From Bacteroidota bacterium (GTDB taxonomy: Bacteria; Bacteroidota; Bacteroidia; Bacteroidales; JAADJA01): a DNA stretch of 64,000 nt. Every line of letters begins with the position of its first letter. Position 1 is the stretch's first letter. The stretch is from the NCBI GenBank assembly GCA_020444515.1, contig JAHLKX010000002.1:736817-800816 (forward strand), read 5' to 3'. A program made the position numbers and the translations under genes. Positions 45,715-54,085 of this stretch are shown here, piece after piece. The notes below the pieces were generated by a model. The model was not told the origin of the DNA, did no database searches, and was given only the letters and a program-made list of their open reading frames with translations.

Positions 45715-47319
45715 ATGAAAAAATTAACCTCGTATTTTGATTTTAATCAGCTTTATTTATTGTTCCTGCTGCTGCTGGTGGTGAGTTTGCCTTTTGCGCG
45801 CTTTGGAATGAGTGTAGCCCAGTTTGGTTTGCTCGGCCTTTGGTTTTTGGAAGGTGAGTTCAAACGAAAGATCCAGGATCTTATGCACAGTAAAGCGGCC
45901 CTGGTGCTGATTTCATTTTATGTTTTGCATATGGTGGGGATCATTTACTCCAATGACCTGGAATATGCACTTAAGGACCTGCGCATCAAATTACCATTGT
46001 TGTTCCTACCTGTTGTATTTGCTACATCACCGAGGTTGCGAAAACAAAATATGGATTTGATTTTGAAAGTTTATATTGTTTCTGTTTTGGTGGCGACATT
46101 GATTAGTTTATATATTTCGCTCACACGGGATATAAAGGATTTCAGGGAATTGTCCCCATTTATTTCGCATATCCGGCTCAGTTTGAATGTATGTCTGGCC
46201 TTCTTCTTTACCATGTATTTTGCTCATAAAAAGTATCAGGGTAAAATCGTTTATCAATTGGGTTTGGTAGGTATTTCAATCTGGTTAGTAGCATTTCTGG
46301 TCATGATCGAATCTGCCACAGGGATTATCATACTGATTGTCACTGGTTTTTTCTTGCTTTTATATGCTTTTATCCTGGAACGGCATATCACGCAAAAAAT
46401 AGCCGCTTTGGTTTTTATAATCGCCATACCCGTAATGGTAACCTATTATCTCAATCAAACCATCAAACAGTATTTTGTGCCCCAAAATGACTCACTGGAA
46501 ATGATTGATCGTGAAACAGCTCAAGGTAATCCCTATTGGCACGATACCATCAACCAGCCCGTTGAGAATGGGTCACGGATTGGGCTGTATATCTGCGAAC
46601 AAGAATTGAGAAAGGAGTGGAATCTGCGCAGTGAGCTGGATTATGACGGTCCGGATAAAAAAGGGCAGGATTTGAAGTATACATTGTTCAGGTACATGAA
46701 TTCCAAAGGCTTAAGAAAGGATGCGCAGGGGATGCAACAGATGAATTCGAATGACATTCGCAATGTGGAAAAGGGGATTGCCAATGTGGCCTATACGCGT
46801 AAATTCAGTCTTAAATCGAGATTGTATAAAATTTTTTGGGAATATCAGGTCATGCAGCAGGGATTGAATCCAGGCGGTCATTCCGTGATTCAGCGACTGG
46901 AATATTGGAAAGCCTCACTGGGCATTATCAGCGACCATTTAATTTTTGGGGTTGGGACCGGCGATGTCCGAAATGCTTTTACAAATGAATACCAATCCAA
47001 TCAAACCGTTTTAGCACCGCAATATCAGCACCGGGCACATAATCAGTTCCTGGCTGTATTTGTCGCCTTCGGACTCATAGGTTTCATTTGTTTTGTCACA
47101 TCGCTTATCTATCCACCCCTGATTCTTCGAAAATTTTTCACATATCATTATTTTGTTTTCTGGATCACCATGGTGATCTCCATGCTGGTGGAAGACAGCC
47201 TTGAAACCCAGGTGGGTGTAACCCTGTTTGCCTTTTTCAATACGTTCCTGTTATTCGCCGAAGAAAAAGATAAAAACCAGCCGAATAAAGGTCTTTTTCG
47301 TATATTCGCCTCTTCATAA
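45715..47319 (+). CDS. O-antigen ligase family membrane protein
   Basis: 534 residues from the ATG at 45715; the frame extends upstream over the protease gene and was trimmed. About a dozen membrane helices with a large loop of roughly 150 residues (about 260-410), after which QHRAHNQFLAVFVAFGLIGF carries the His of the Wzy_C/WaaL-type active site. It may join a polysaccharide to lipid A or polymerise repeat units. WaaL, Wzy and protein O-oligosaccharyltransferases cannot be told apart by eye. Confidence 0.8.
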   Translation: MKKLTSYFDFNQLYLLFLLLLVVSLPFARFGMSVAQFGLLGLWFLEGEFKRKIQDLMHSKAALVLISFYVLHMVGIIYSNDLEYALKDLRIKLPLLFLPVVFATSPRLRKQNMDLILKVYIVSVLVATLISLYISLTRDIKDFRELSPFISHIRLSLNVCLAFFFTMYFAHKKYQGKIVYQLGLVGISIWLVAFLVMIESATGIIILIVTGFFLLLYAFILERHITQKIAALVFIIAIPVMVTYYLNQTIKQYFVPQNDSLEMIDRETAQGNPYWHDTINQPVENGSRIGLYICEQELRKEWNLRSELDYDGPDKKGQDLKYTLFRYMNSKGLRKDAQGMQQMNSNDIRNVEKGIANVAYTRKFSLKSRLYKIFWEYQVMQQGLNPGGHSVIQRLEYWKASLGIISDHLIFGVGTGDVRNAFTNEYQSNQTVLAPQYQHRAHNQFLAVFVAFGLIGFICFVTSLIYPPLILRKFFTYHYFVFWITMVISMLVEDSLETQVGVTLFAFFNTFLLFAEEKDKNQPNKGLFRIFASS

Positions 47320-47330
47320 GCTTTGTTAAC

Positions 47331-47819
47331 ATGAAAAAAGCGGAAATCGTTATCAAGTATTTCAAATACAATTCTATCGATGAGCTTTCCGAAACGGATC
47401 GGCAATTACTGGTCAAAGCGAGAGAAGCAATCAATGGATCCTATGCTCCTTACTCGGCTTTTCAGGTGGGAGCAGCCGTTTTGCTGAAAAATGGTGAGGT
47501 CATACTGGGAAGCAATCAGGAAAACGTAGCCTATCCTTCAGGGCTGTGTGCCGAACGTGTGGCATTATTTTATGCCTCTGCTCGTTATTCCGATGTGCCG
47601 GTAGAAGCCATTGCCATTACTGCCCGATCCACCGATTTTGAAATTGAGGAACCGGTAACACCATGTGGATCATGCCGGCAGGTGATGGCTGAGACGGAAA
47701 ACCGCTTTGGAAATGACATCAGGGTGATCATGCAGGGGTATTCGGGTCAAATATACATGGTAACCGGAATAAACAATATGTTGCCGCTCATGTTTCATGC
47801 TGAAAAGTTAAAGAAATAG
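47331..47819 (+). CDS. cdd: Cytidine deaminase
   Basis: 162 residues. It deaminates cytidine and deoxycytidine in pyrimidine salvage. The zinc site is CAERVALFYA (C-A-E) and PCGSCRQ (PCxxC), and substrate binding uses YAPYSAFQVGAAV and NQENVAYPSG. It is the homotetrameric short type. Probably co-transcribed with the thioesterase gene 8 bases downstream. Confidence 0.95.
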   Translation: MKKAEIVIKYFKYNSIDELSETDRQLLVKAREAINGSYAPYSAFQVGAAVLLKNGEVILGSNQENVAYPSGLCAERVALFYASARYSDVPVEAIAITARSTDFEIEEPVTPCGSCRQVMAETENRFGNDIRVIMQGYSGQIYMVTGINNMLPLMFHAEKLKK

Positions 47820-47827
47820 TCTAAAAC

Positions 47828-48220
47828 ATGCAATTGATTTCAACTAAAATTTGCAAAACCAGTGATATTGGCGTCAATGACAATTTATTTGGCGGAACAT
47901 TACTTTCCTGGATGGATGAAGCCGGCGGATCTTTTGCTGCCACCAAATGTTGCTCACCCAACATGATTACCCTCAAGATTGATGAGGTTCTGTTTAAAGA
48001 ACCTGTAAAGGTTAAGGAACATATTAAGATTTATGGAAAAATTTTAGGTATTGGGAAAAGTTCGATAAAAATTTTGGTTGAAGCCCGTCGGGTTGATTTT
48101 GAGCACAAAGACGAAGTGCTGGTTTGTTCTACGGAAATGCTTTTTGTTAGAATTGATGAAAATGGAACCGCCATCCCTATCAAGGAAGATGTAAGGATTA
48201 ATATTGTTAAATCATTGTAA
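47828..48220 (+). CDS. Hotdog-fold acyl-CoA thioesterase
   Basis: 130 residues with one hotdog domain. The central helix carries GGTLLSWMDEAGGSFAATKC, the YciA/BACH-type pattern with the catalytic Asp, and the next strands give KVKEHIKIYGKILGIGKSSI. Members hydrolyse fatty acyl-CoA or other acyl-CoA. The chain-length preference cannot be read from the sequence. Confidence 0.87.
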   Translation: MQLISTKICKTSDIGVNDNLFGGTLLSWMDEAGGSFAATKCCSPNMITLKIDEVLFKEPVKVKEHIKIYGKILGIGKSSIKILVEARRVDFEHKDEVLVCSTEMLFVRIDENGTAIPIKEDVRINIVKSL

Positions 48221-48339
48221 ATACGCGTGGTCATTCATCTACCCATTATTGAGCGTGAACTTTAAAATACAAAGAATAAAAGTTTTGATGGAAAAGCGAT
48301 AACCAACCTGCAACAATAAATCAGATAAATATTTAAAAT

Positions 48340-49233
48340 ATGAAAAATGTAACAAAACTAAGCCTGGTGATGGTAGCCTTCATGTTAATGTCGATGAAAG
48401 GAGATCTGCCGGCCTATAAATTATTTGATGCCAAAGGTGATAATACCAAGTACAAAAACCTGGTTAAAGATGCCGCTAAAGCTGACATTGTTCTGTTTGG
48501 AGAACTTCATGATAACCCCGTCTGTCATTGGATGCAATTTGAACTGACCAGCGATCTTTATGCTGAAAAGAAAGATAATCTGGTATTGGGTGCTGAAATG
48601 TTTGAAACCGATAATCAGTTGTTGTTGGATGAGTATACAAGCGGCAAGATTAAAGAACGAAATTTTGAGGCTGAGGCCAAGCTCTGGAAAAATTATAAAA
48701 CCGATTATAAACCATTGGTCGACTTTGCAAAGGATCACAACTTGAAGTTTGTCGGGACCAATATTCCCCGCAGGTATGCCTCTGTAGTCCACAGCCAGGG
48801 ATTCGAAGGGCTGGATAGCCTTGACAATGCAGCAAAACTATTTTTTGCACCCCTGCCAATGGCTTATGATCCCGAACTTCCGGGGTATGCAGGAATGCTT
48901 GAAATGATGAGCGAAATGGGAGGGGGGCATACCAATGACAATCTTCCCAAAGCGCAGGCAGTGAAAGATGCGACCATGGCCTATTTCATCCTTCAGAACT
49001 GGGAACCGGGTAAAACTTTTCTCCACTATAACGGCTCCTTTCATTCTGAAAACTATGAGGGAATTGTCTGGTATCTGCGTCAGGCAAATCCTGATTTAAA
49101 CATTCTAACGATCTCAACGGTTGAACAGGATACCATCTCTGCACTTTCGGATGCCAACAAAGGACTGGCCGATTATATACTATGCATCCCCTCAACCATG
49201 ACAAAAACTTACAGCAGCTCCGGTGGATTCTAG
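48340..49233 (+). CDS. ChaN-like haem-binding exported protein
   Basis: 297 residues. An N-terminal hydrophobic stretch (about 1-20) acts as signal or anchor, without a Cys lipobox. The core is the ChaN (DUF399) domain: DIVLFGELHDNPVCHW and VLGAEMFETDNQ, then YNGSFHSENYEGIVWYLR, with His and Tyr residues that bind haem in the Campylobacter ChaN structure. The family relates to iron or haem handling in the envelope. Its terminator separates it from the convergent cytochrome gene at 49344, and it may be linked to that haem-rich region. Confidence 0.85.
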   Translation: MKNVTKLSLVMVAFMLMSMKGDLPAYKLFDAKGDNTKYKNLVKDAAKADIVLFGELHDNPVCHWMQFELTSDLYAEKKDNLVLGAEMFETDNQLLLDEYTSGKIKERNFEAEAKLWKNYKTDYKPLVDFAKDHNLKFVGTNIPRRYASVVHSQGFEGLDSLDNAAKLFFAPLPMAYDPELPGYAGMLEMMSEMGGGHTNDNLPKAQAVKDATMAYFILQNWEPGKTFLHYNGSFHSENYEGIVWYLRQANPDLNILTISTVEQDTISALSDANKGLADYILCIPSTMTKTYSSSGGF

Positions 49234-49294
49234 GATGTGTGGATAATTAAGTTGATTTTGTGTCAACTTATTTTAGGACGGGACAGACAAAATA

Positions 49295-49325
49295 AAAAAG
49301 CCTTCGGATATCCGAAGGCTTTTTT
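49295..49325. terminator. Bidirectional terminator between convergent genes
   Basis: A near-perfect palindrome, AAAAAGCCTTCGGAT then ATCCGAAGGCTTTTT, with A-run on the left and T-run on the right, so it can stop transcription from both the ChaN-like gene (+) and the tetrahaem cytochrome (-). Confidence 0.9.
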
Positions 49326-49343
49326 CGTTCTTTATGTGTCCGA

Positions 49344-49880
49344 TTAATTACCTGCATTTACAGGATGTGCAATTTTTTTCACTGCTTCAGCATAATTAAA
49401 CTCCTTGTAAGTTGGGCTTTCTTCATTGTGGCATTCTTTACACAGTTTTTCATCAGGAACAATCAAGCCATTCTCAATTGATTTGGCCTGGTCTTTCATG
49501 ATGGTGTTTGATTTATACTTGCTGCCAGGGCCATGACACGTTTCACACGAAATCCCTTCATCCTCTTTGAGGCTAATATTTAAACTTTGGTCTATCCTGG
49601 CATAAGTGGAGTGGCACTTGAGGCAGCTTGCATCTTTAGAAGGATCAGCAATACCCTTTTCTTTGGCGATGGCCATCGCTTTTTCACTGGTAAGACTTTT
49701 CAGTGCATTGGCATGTGGTCCTTCTGACCAAATTTTGTATTGTTGCCCGGTTGCAGGCTTGTTATGACACATTTTACACTTTGTAGCTCCGATGTATTCG
49801 AAGTCCTGGGCAGTAGCTGAACCACCTGCAAATAATGCAAGACAAAAAACGAAAACTAAACTTTTACTTAACATAATCAT
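49344..49880 (-). CDS. Tetrahaem cytochrome c, c554-like
   Basis: 178 residues. Signal peptide to about residue 24 (ATAQ), then four CXXCH motifs: CKMCH, CLKCH, CETCH and CKECH. The layout, with a helix between the first and second sites containing WSEGPHANALKSL, matches the cytochrome c554/c-prime-type family domain. It is a periplasmic electron carrier. It is the first of the cytochrome genes in this window but is on the opposite strand and separated from the others by a 368-base divergent region, so it may be regulated with them from there. Confidence 0.88.
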   Translation of the reverse strand: MIMLSKSLVFVFCLALFAGGSATAQDFEYIGATKCKMCHNKPATGQQYKIWSEGPHANALKSLTSEKAMAIAKEKGIADPSKDASCLKCHSTYARIDQSLNISLKEDEGISCETCHGPGSKYKSNTIMKDQAKSIENGLIVPDEKLCKECHNEESPTYKEFNYAEAVKKIAHPVNAGN

Positions 49881-50248
49881 TTATTTTTAAGATTAATAAT
49901 AATATATTTTTTTGCGATTTATTCAATGCTCAATTTAGTGTCAAATAAACAATAAATTTTTCAAATTACGAATAGCAACAATATTTCTTTATTTACAATA
50001 GTGGCTTAATAACTGCAAAAAACAAGCCAGTATTTTGAAAATTGAATGGACAAAAATTTATTCTAATGCTTAAAGCTGTTAGAGATCATTGGCAAATAAC
50101 CCATTCAATTCATCAAATTTATAATAGATTTTATTAATAATACAATATTAATGATAATTTTAACAAATTAAAAATAATTGTTTGCTATGAAATTTACTTT
50201 ACACTCAGTATTAACATAAATGTTCTTTAATGCATAAGCCACTGATTC
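49881..50248. other. Divergent, A+T-rich regulatory gap in the cytochrome cluster
   Basis: 368 bases between the tetrahaem cytochrome (-) and the first NHL gene (+). It is strongly A+T-rich with many AATA/TAAT runs. I found no convincing TAnnTTTG promoter, no RNA gene and no open frame. Promoters for both flanking genes must lie here. Confidence 0.5.
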
Positions 50249-51301
50249 ATGCATATTAATAGCAATCTTATATATGATCTGAGAATTTCGTTGAAGCAAA
50301 GTGCAGTTTTATTGCTTCTTTTTATCAAACTGAGCCTGTTCGGGCAGGAATCCTCTCATACCTCACTGAATAATGTTGTTGAATCCTATGACATCGAATG
50401 GGTTTGTTCGATACCACAAGAAAAGAAGGAAGATGATCAAAGTTGGTTAAATAGGATCGGTGAATTTATCTTCGGTAAAAAACAGGTTATTTCCTTGAGT
50501 AAACCGATTTCTGTTTTTGCAAAAAACCTGGATTCTATATATGTTTTGGATCAGGGAGTTGGGGCCCTTGTATTCTTGCAGATGAATGTTGGCGAAATCC
50601 CCTACCAGGTAACAGAGAAATATTCTTCCATTGTTGGAATTTGTTCCGGACCTGATAATGAGCTTTTTTTTACGGAATCAAGATTTAATAGTATTTTTAA
50701 GTTTCTTCCGCACAAAAACGAACTATATGAATTTAAGTGCTCAAATAAATTGAATCAACCAACTGGAATCGCATTTTCAAATGACGAAAAAGAGATATGG
50801 GTTGTGGAAACAGGGGCACATCGAATTACAGTTTTTGACTTGTATGGAAATGAAATCAGGCAGATTGGGAAAAGGGGTAAAGGTGCTGGTGAGTTTAATT
50901 ATCCCACTTTCATCTGGATTGATGCTTCTGGTTTAGTTTACATTGTGGATTCTATGAATTTCAGAATTCAAATATTGAATAGTGATGGAGAAATGATCAG
51001 TTCTTTTGGCGAAGCAGGAGATGCAACAGGATTTTTCTCACGGCCGAAAGGTATAGCAACCGATTCACATGGCAATATTTATGTTGTGGATGCCTTATTT
51101 CACGCAGTCCAGGTTTTTGACCAAAGGGGCACTTTACTCTATCATTTTGGTCATCAGGGTAGAGAAGACGGCCAATTTTGGATGCCTACAGGGATTTATG
51201 TTGATCATCACGATTTAATATATATAGCTGATAGCTACAATTCAAGAATTCAGGTTTTTCAATTAATAACCAAGGGTCATGATGAACATAAGAATTATTA
51301 G
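50249..51301 (+). CDS. NHL-repeat six-bladed beta-propeller protein, exported
   Basis: 350 residues. Hydrophobic signal segment (about 16-32, KQSAVLLLLFIKLSLFGQ), then NHL repeats from about residue 130 onward: each blade has a pattern like GIAFSNDEKEIWVVETGAHRI, GLVYIVDSMNFRIQILNSDG and GIATDSHGNIYVVDALFHAV. NHL propellers usually bind other proteins. Its last 23 bases overlap the start of the 12-haem cytochrome gene, so the two are translationally coupled and probably act together, for example as an assembly or docking partner. A related propeller is at 54086. No lipobox Cys is seen here. Confidence 0.83.
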   Translation: MHINSNLIYDLRISLKQSAVLLLLFIKLSLFGQESSHTSLNNVVESYDIEWVCSIPQEKKEDDQSWLNRIGEFIFGKKQVISLSKPISVFAKNLDSIYVLDQGVGALVFLQMNVGEIPYQVTEKYSSIVGICSGPDNELFFTESRFNSIFKFLPHKNELYEFKCSNKLNQPTGIAFSNDEKEIWVVETGAHRITVFDLYGNEIRQIGKRGKGAGEFNYPTFIWIDASGLVYIVDSMNFRIQILNSDGEMISSFGEAGDATGFFSRPKGIATDSHGNIYVVDALFHAVQVFDQRGTLLYHFGHQGREDGQFWMPTGIYVDHHDLIYIADSYNSRIQVFQLITKGHDEHKNY

Positions 51302-52970
51302 ACTCAGTATACTATTTTTAATTCCTGCTGGTATTTATTCCCAATCAATTGTAAATACAGTTCATAATCTTTCAGTTAGTGGCCCGGGACAAATAAAGGC
51401 CAGCAGTGAATCGGAGATTTGTATTTTTTGTCATACACCACATAATAGTGGCCCGGTTAGCCCTCTTTGGAACAGAAATGATCCGGGATTAAATTACACC
51501 TTATATAACAGTACCACCATACAGGCTACCATCGGCCAACCTGATGGAGCTTCCCTATTATGTCTTTCATGCCATGATGGGACCATTGCATTGGGGAATG
51601 TCTTAAGCCGACCGGTAGATATTGATTTTACTTCCGGAATTACAACCCTGCCCCCGGGTGTCTCAAATCTAACTACCGATTTGACCAATGATCACCCGGT
51701 TTCATTTGTTTACAACTCTTCTTTGGCTGCCGCTGATGGTGAATTGGTTGATCCGATAAACCTGACATGGCCAATAAAATTAGAGAATGAAAAATTACAA
51801 TGCACCGCCTGTCATGATCCGCATAAAAATATTTATACTGATTTTTTAATTCTTACCACGCAGTTCTCTAATTTGTGCACCGAATGTCACGATAAAAATT
51901 ATTGGGTGACGACAAGCCATCGAAACTCCAATGCAATTTGGAATGGATCAGGGATTGATCCCTGGTTTCATACTCCTTATTCAAGTGTTGCGGAAAATGC
52001 TTGTGAAAATTGCCATAATCCTCACAATGCTGGTCTTGATCAGCGACTCATGAACTACCAGGCTGAAGAAAGCAATTGCCTGAATTGTCATAATAGCAAT
52101 GTTGCTGTTGAAAATATATTGGTCCAGTTAAATAAGCCTTACAGTCATAATGTTTATGGATATAATTTGGTTCATGATGCTTCTGAAGATGAACTGGTAC
52201 TGACTCAGCATGTAGAATGTGAAGACTGTCATAATCCGCATGCAGCCCGGAATCTTGCTGCAAATGCACCCTTTGTTAGTGGATTTCTCGAAGGAGTAAA
52301 AGGAATCAATCAAAATGGCGGACCTGTTAATCCGGCTCAGTATGAATATGAATTGTGTTACAGATGCCATGCTGATAGCCCTGATAAGCCGGCAAGTCCC
52401 ACAAGTCGTCAGATCGAGCAAAACAATGTTAGATTTGAGTTTGATTTGAGTAATCCATCCTATCATCCTGTTGTGGGAGTTGGTAAAAATCCTGATTGCC
52501 CAAGTCTGATATCACCCCTTACCGAAAGCAGCATTATTTATTGTTCCCATTGTCATGCCAGCGATGGTACCAATTCTCCAGCTGGTCCACATGGATCCAT
52601 GTATCCACAAATATTGAAGTTTAATTATACAACAGCTGATAATACTCAAGAGTCTTATCAAGCCTATCGGTTGTGTTATGAGTGTCATGATCGTGCGACA
52701 GTCATCAGTGACGAGCCAAATAATTTTCAAAATAGGGTCCACCATCGGCATATTGTTGAGGAAAATACCCCCTGCAATGCCTGTCATGATCCGCATGGGA
52801 TCAGCAGTTCACAGGGTAATTCGACCAACAATACGCATTTGATTAATTTTGACTTAAGTATTGTTGAGCCAAGCTTTAATGGTCAATTAAGATTTGAAGA
52901 TCAGGGTTCATATGCTGGTCGCTGTTATTTAAATTGCCATGGTAAAAACCATAGTCCAAGGTGGTATTAG
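51279..52970 (+). CDS. Exported 12-haem cytochrome c
   Basis: 563 residues. Signal peptide to about residue 21 (GIYSQ). Eleven CXXCH motifs (CIFCH, CLSCH, CTACH, CTECH, CENCH, CLNCH, CEDCH, CYRCH, CSHCH, CYECH, CNACH) and a final CX3CH (CYLNCH) give twelve likely c-type haems. The first four sites (from residue 48) form a module also seen alone in the protein at 53369: SEICIFCHTPHN, PLWNR, CLSCHDG, NDHPVSF, CTACHDPH. Many motifs are followed by PH, as in doubled-CXXCH cytochromes. No T9SS domain or lipobox, so location (periplasm, outer face or released) is open. It is coupled to the NHL gene before it. Confidence 0.9.
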   Translation: MMNIRIIRLSILFLIPAGIYSQSIVNTVHNLSVSGPGQIKASSESEICIFCHTPHNSGPVSPLWNRNDPGLNYTLYNSTTIQATIGQPDGASLLCLSCHDGTIALGNVLSRPVDIDFTSGITTLPPGVSNLTTDLTNDHPVSFVYNSSLAAADGELVDPINLTWPIKLENEKLQCTACHDPHKNIYTDFLILTTQFSNLCTECHDKNYWVTTSHRNSNAIWNGSGIDPWFHTPYSSVAENACENCHNPHNAGLDQRLMNYQAEESNCLNCHNSNVAVENILVQLNKPYSHNVYGYNLVHDASEDELVLTQHVECEDCHNPHAARNLAANAPFVSGFLEGVKGINQNGGPVNPAQYEYELCYRCHADSPDKPASPTSRQIEQNNVRFEFDLSNPSYHPVVGVGKNPDCPSLISPLTESSIIYCSHCHASDGTNSPAGPHGSMYPQILKFNYTTADNTQESYQAYRLCYECHDRATVISDEPNNFQNRVHHRHIVEENTPCNACHDPHGISSSQGNSTNNTHLINFDLSIVEPSFNGQLRFEDQGSYAGRCYLNCHGKNHSPRWY

Positions 52971-53368
52971 TAAGTTGAACATGAAAATTCATTCATTGAG
53001 TTAATGATAACAATTGTATATATTCCACGGCATTCTCAATTGATTGATAAAATAGAAGAGAATAGAATTAAATTGTCAAATTGAAAATTCTGATATTCAA
53101 ATAATATTCATATATTTGGAAGATGATTTTATTTCACTACTTTCCAATTTTTATGATCATTGTGAATTTCTTTGTTGCCAATTTCTTAAGAAATTAAGTT
53201 GAATCTGTTGAAATCTAAAGCGTTCTGATCTTATTTGAAAATTGAAATAATCGTTTGACGAAAATATTATACCCATGGATTTTTTAAACAAATATTCAAA
53301 AAGTGGCCATATTTGCGGTTGGGTATATTGTTTGAGAAGGAATCCCTTATTCATCAAATACAATTCGT
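52971..53368. other. Intergenic region, A+T-rich
   Basis: 398 bases before the 4-haem cytochrome. TATATTG and CATATTTG stretches near 53310-53335 could belong to a promoter but none fits TTTG/TAnnTTTG well. A short frame at 53275-53472 is an overlap shadow. Nothing else was recognised. Confidence 0.45.
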
Positions 53369-53989
53369 ATGAAAACATTTACAAATTTTTTTACAGGTTT
53401 AATGTTACTATGTGCCACCCAATTTGTTATGGGGCAAACCATTATTGGTTCAGCGCACGATTTTTCAAATGAAAGCTGGAATACTTCGGGTGAGATATGC
53501 ATTGTTTGCCATACACCTCATAATGCAGATATCTCGGTAGGTGATGCTCCTTTGTGGAATCACGAAACAACACTGGCGACATTTACGCCTTATGCTTCAC
53601 CAACGATGGATGCCACTGTCGGACAGCCATCAGCCAGTTCAAAACTGTGCCTGAGTTGCCATGATGGGACCGTCGCCCTTGACAATTTTGGAGGGACAAC
53701 TGGTGGAACAAATTTTATTATTGGCGATGCATTAATAGGCACAGACCTATTGGATGACCATCCAATTTCCTTTACGTATGATGCCGCCCTGGCCATTACC
53801 GATAACGGTTTATATGATCCAACCACCACCAGTTCCGGACTGGGTGGCACGATCAACGATGATTTACTGTTTGCTGGTCAAATGCAATGTGCATCATGTC
53901 ATGATGTACATAATGGCTCCGGCGAAAACAATCTGCTTCGTTTAAACAATGATGCCAGCGCATTGTGTTTGACCTGTCATAATAAATAA
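53369..53989 (+). CDS. Exported tetrahaem cytochrome c, OmcE-sized
   Basis: 206 residues. Signal peptide to about residue 23 (VMGQ). Four CXXCH motifs: CIVCH, CLSCH, CASCH and CLTCH. It matches the first quarter of the 12-haem protein at 51279 over its whole length: SGEICIVCHTPHN, PLWNHE, SSKLCLSCHDGTVAL, DDHPISFTYDAAL, CASCHDVHN. Four haems in about 180 mature residues is the format of OmcE, the subunit of one type of cytochrome nanowire in Geobacter. That it polymerises is only a hypothesis. It stands between a 398-base gap and a terminator, so it is expressed alone, as expected for an abundant subunit. Confidence 0.88.
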   Translation: MKTFTNFFTGLMLLCATQFVMGQTIIGSAHDFSNESWNTSGEICIVCHTPHNADISVGDAPLWNHETTLATFTPYASPTMDATVGQPSASSKLCLSCHDGTVALDNFGGTTGGTNFIIGDALIGTDLLDDHPISFTYDAALAITDNGLYDPTTTSSGLGGTINDDLLFAGQMQCASCHDVHNGSGENNLLRLNNDASALCLTCHNK

Positions 53990-54010
53990 GACAAATGCTA
54001 GATTTCAGGT

Positions 54011-54039
54011 AAAAGAGGCGATTTTAAATCGCCTCTTTT
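54011..54039 (+). terminator. Rho-independent terminator after the tetrahaem cytochrome
   Basis: Arms AAAAGAGGCGATTT (54011-54024) and AAATCGCCTCTTTT (54026-54039), nearly perfect and symmetrical, 21 bases after the stop. It ends in a T-run and could also work in the other direction. Confidence 0.85.
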
Positions 54040-54085
54040 AGTAGCGCTTTTAATATTGATTGGCATTTTTGATAATTCAAAATTC

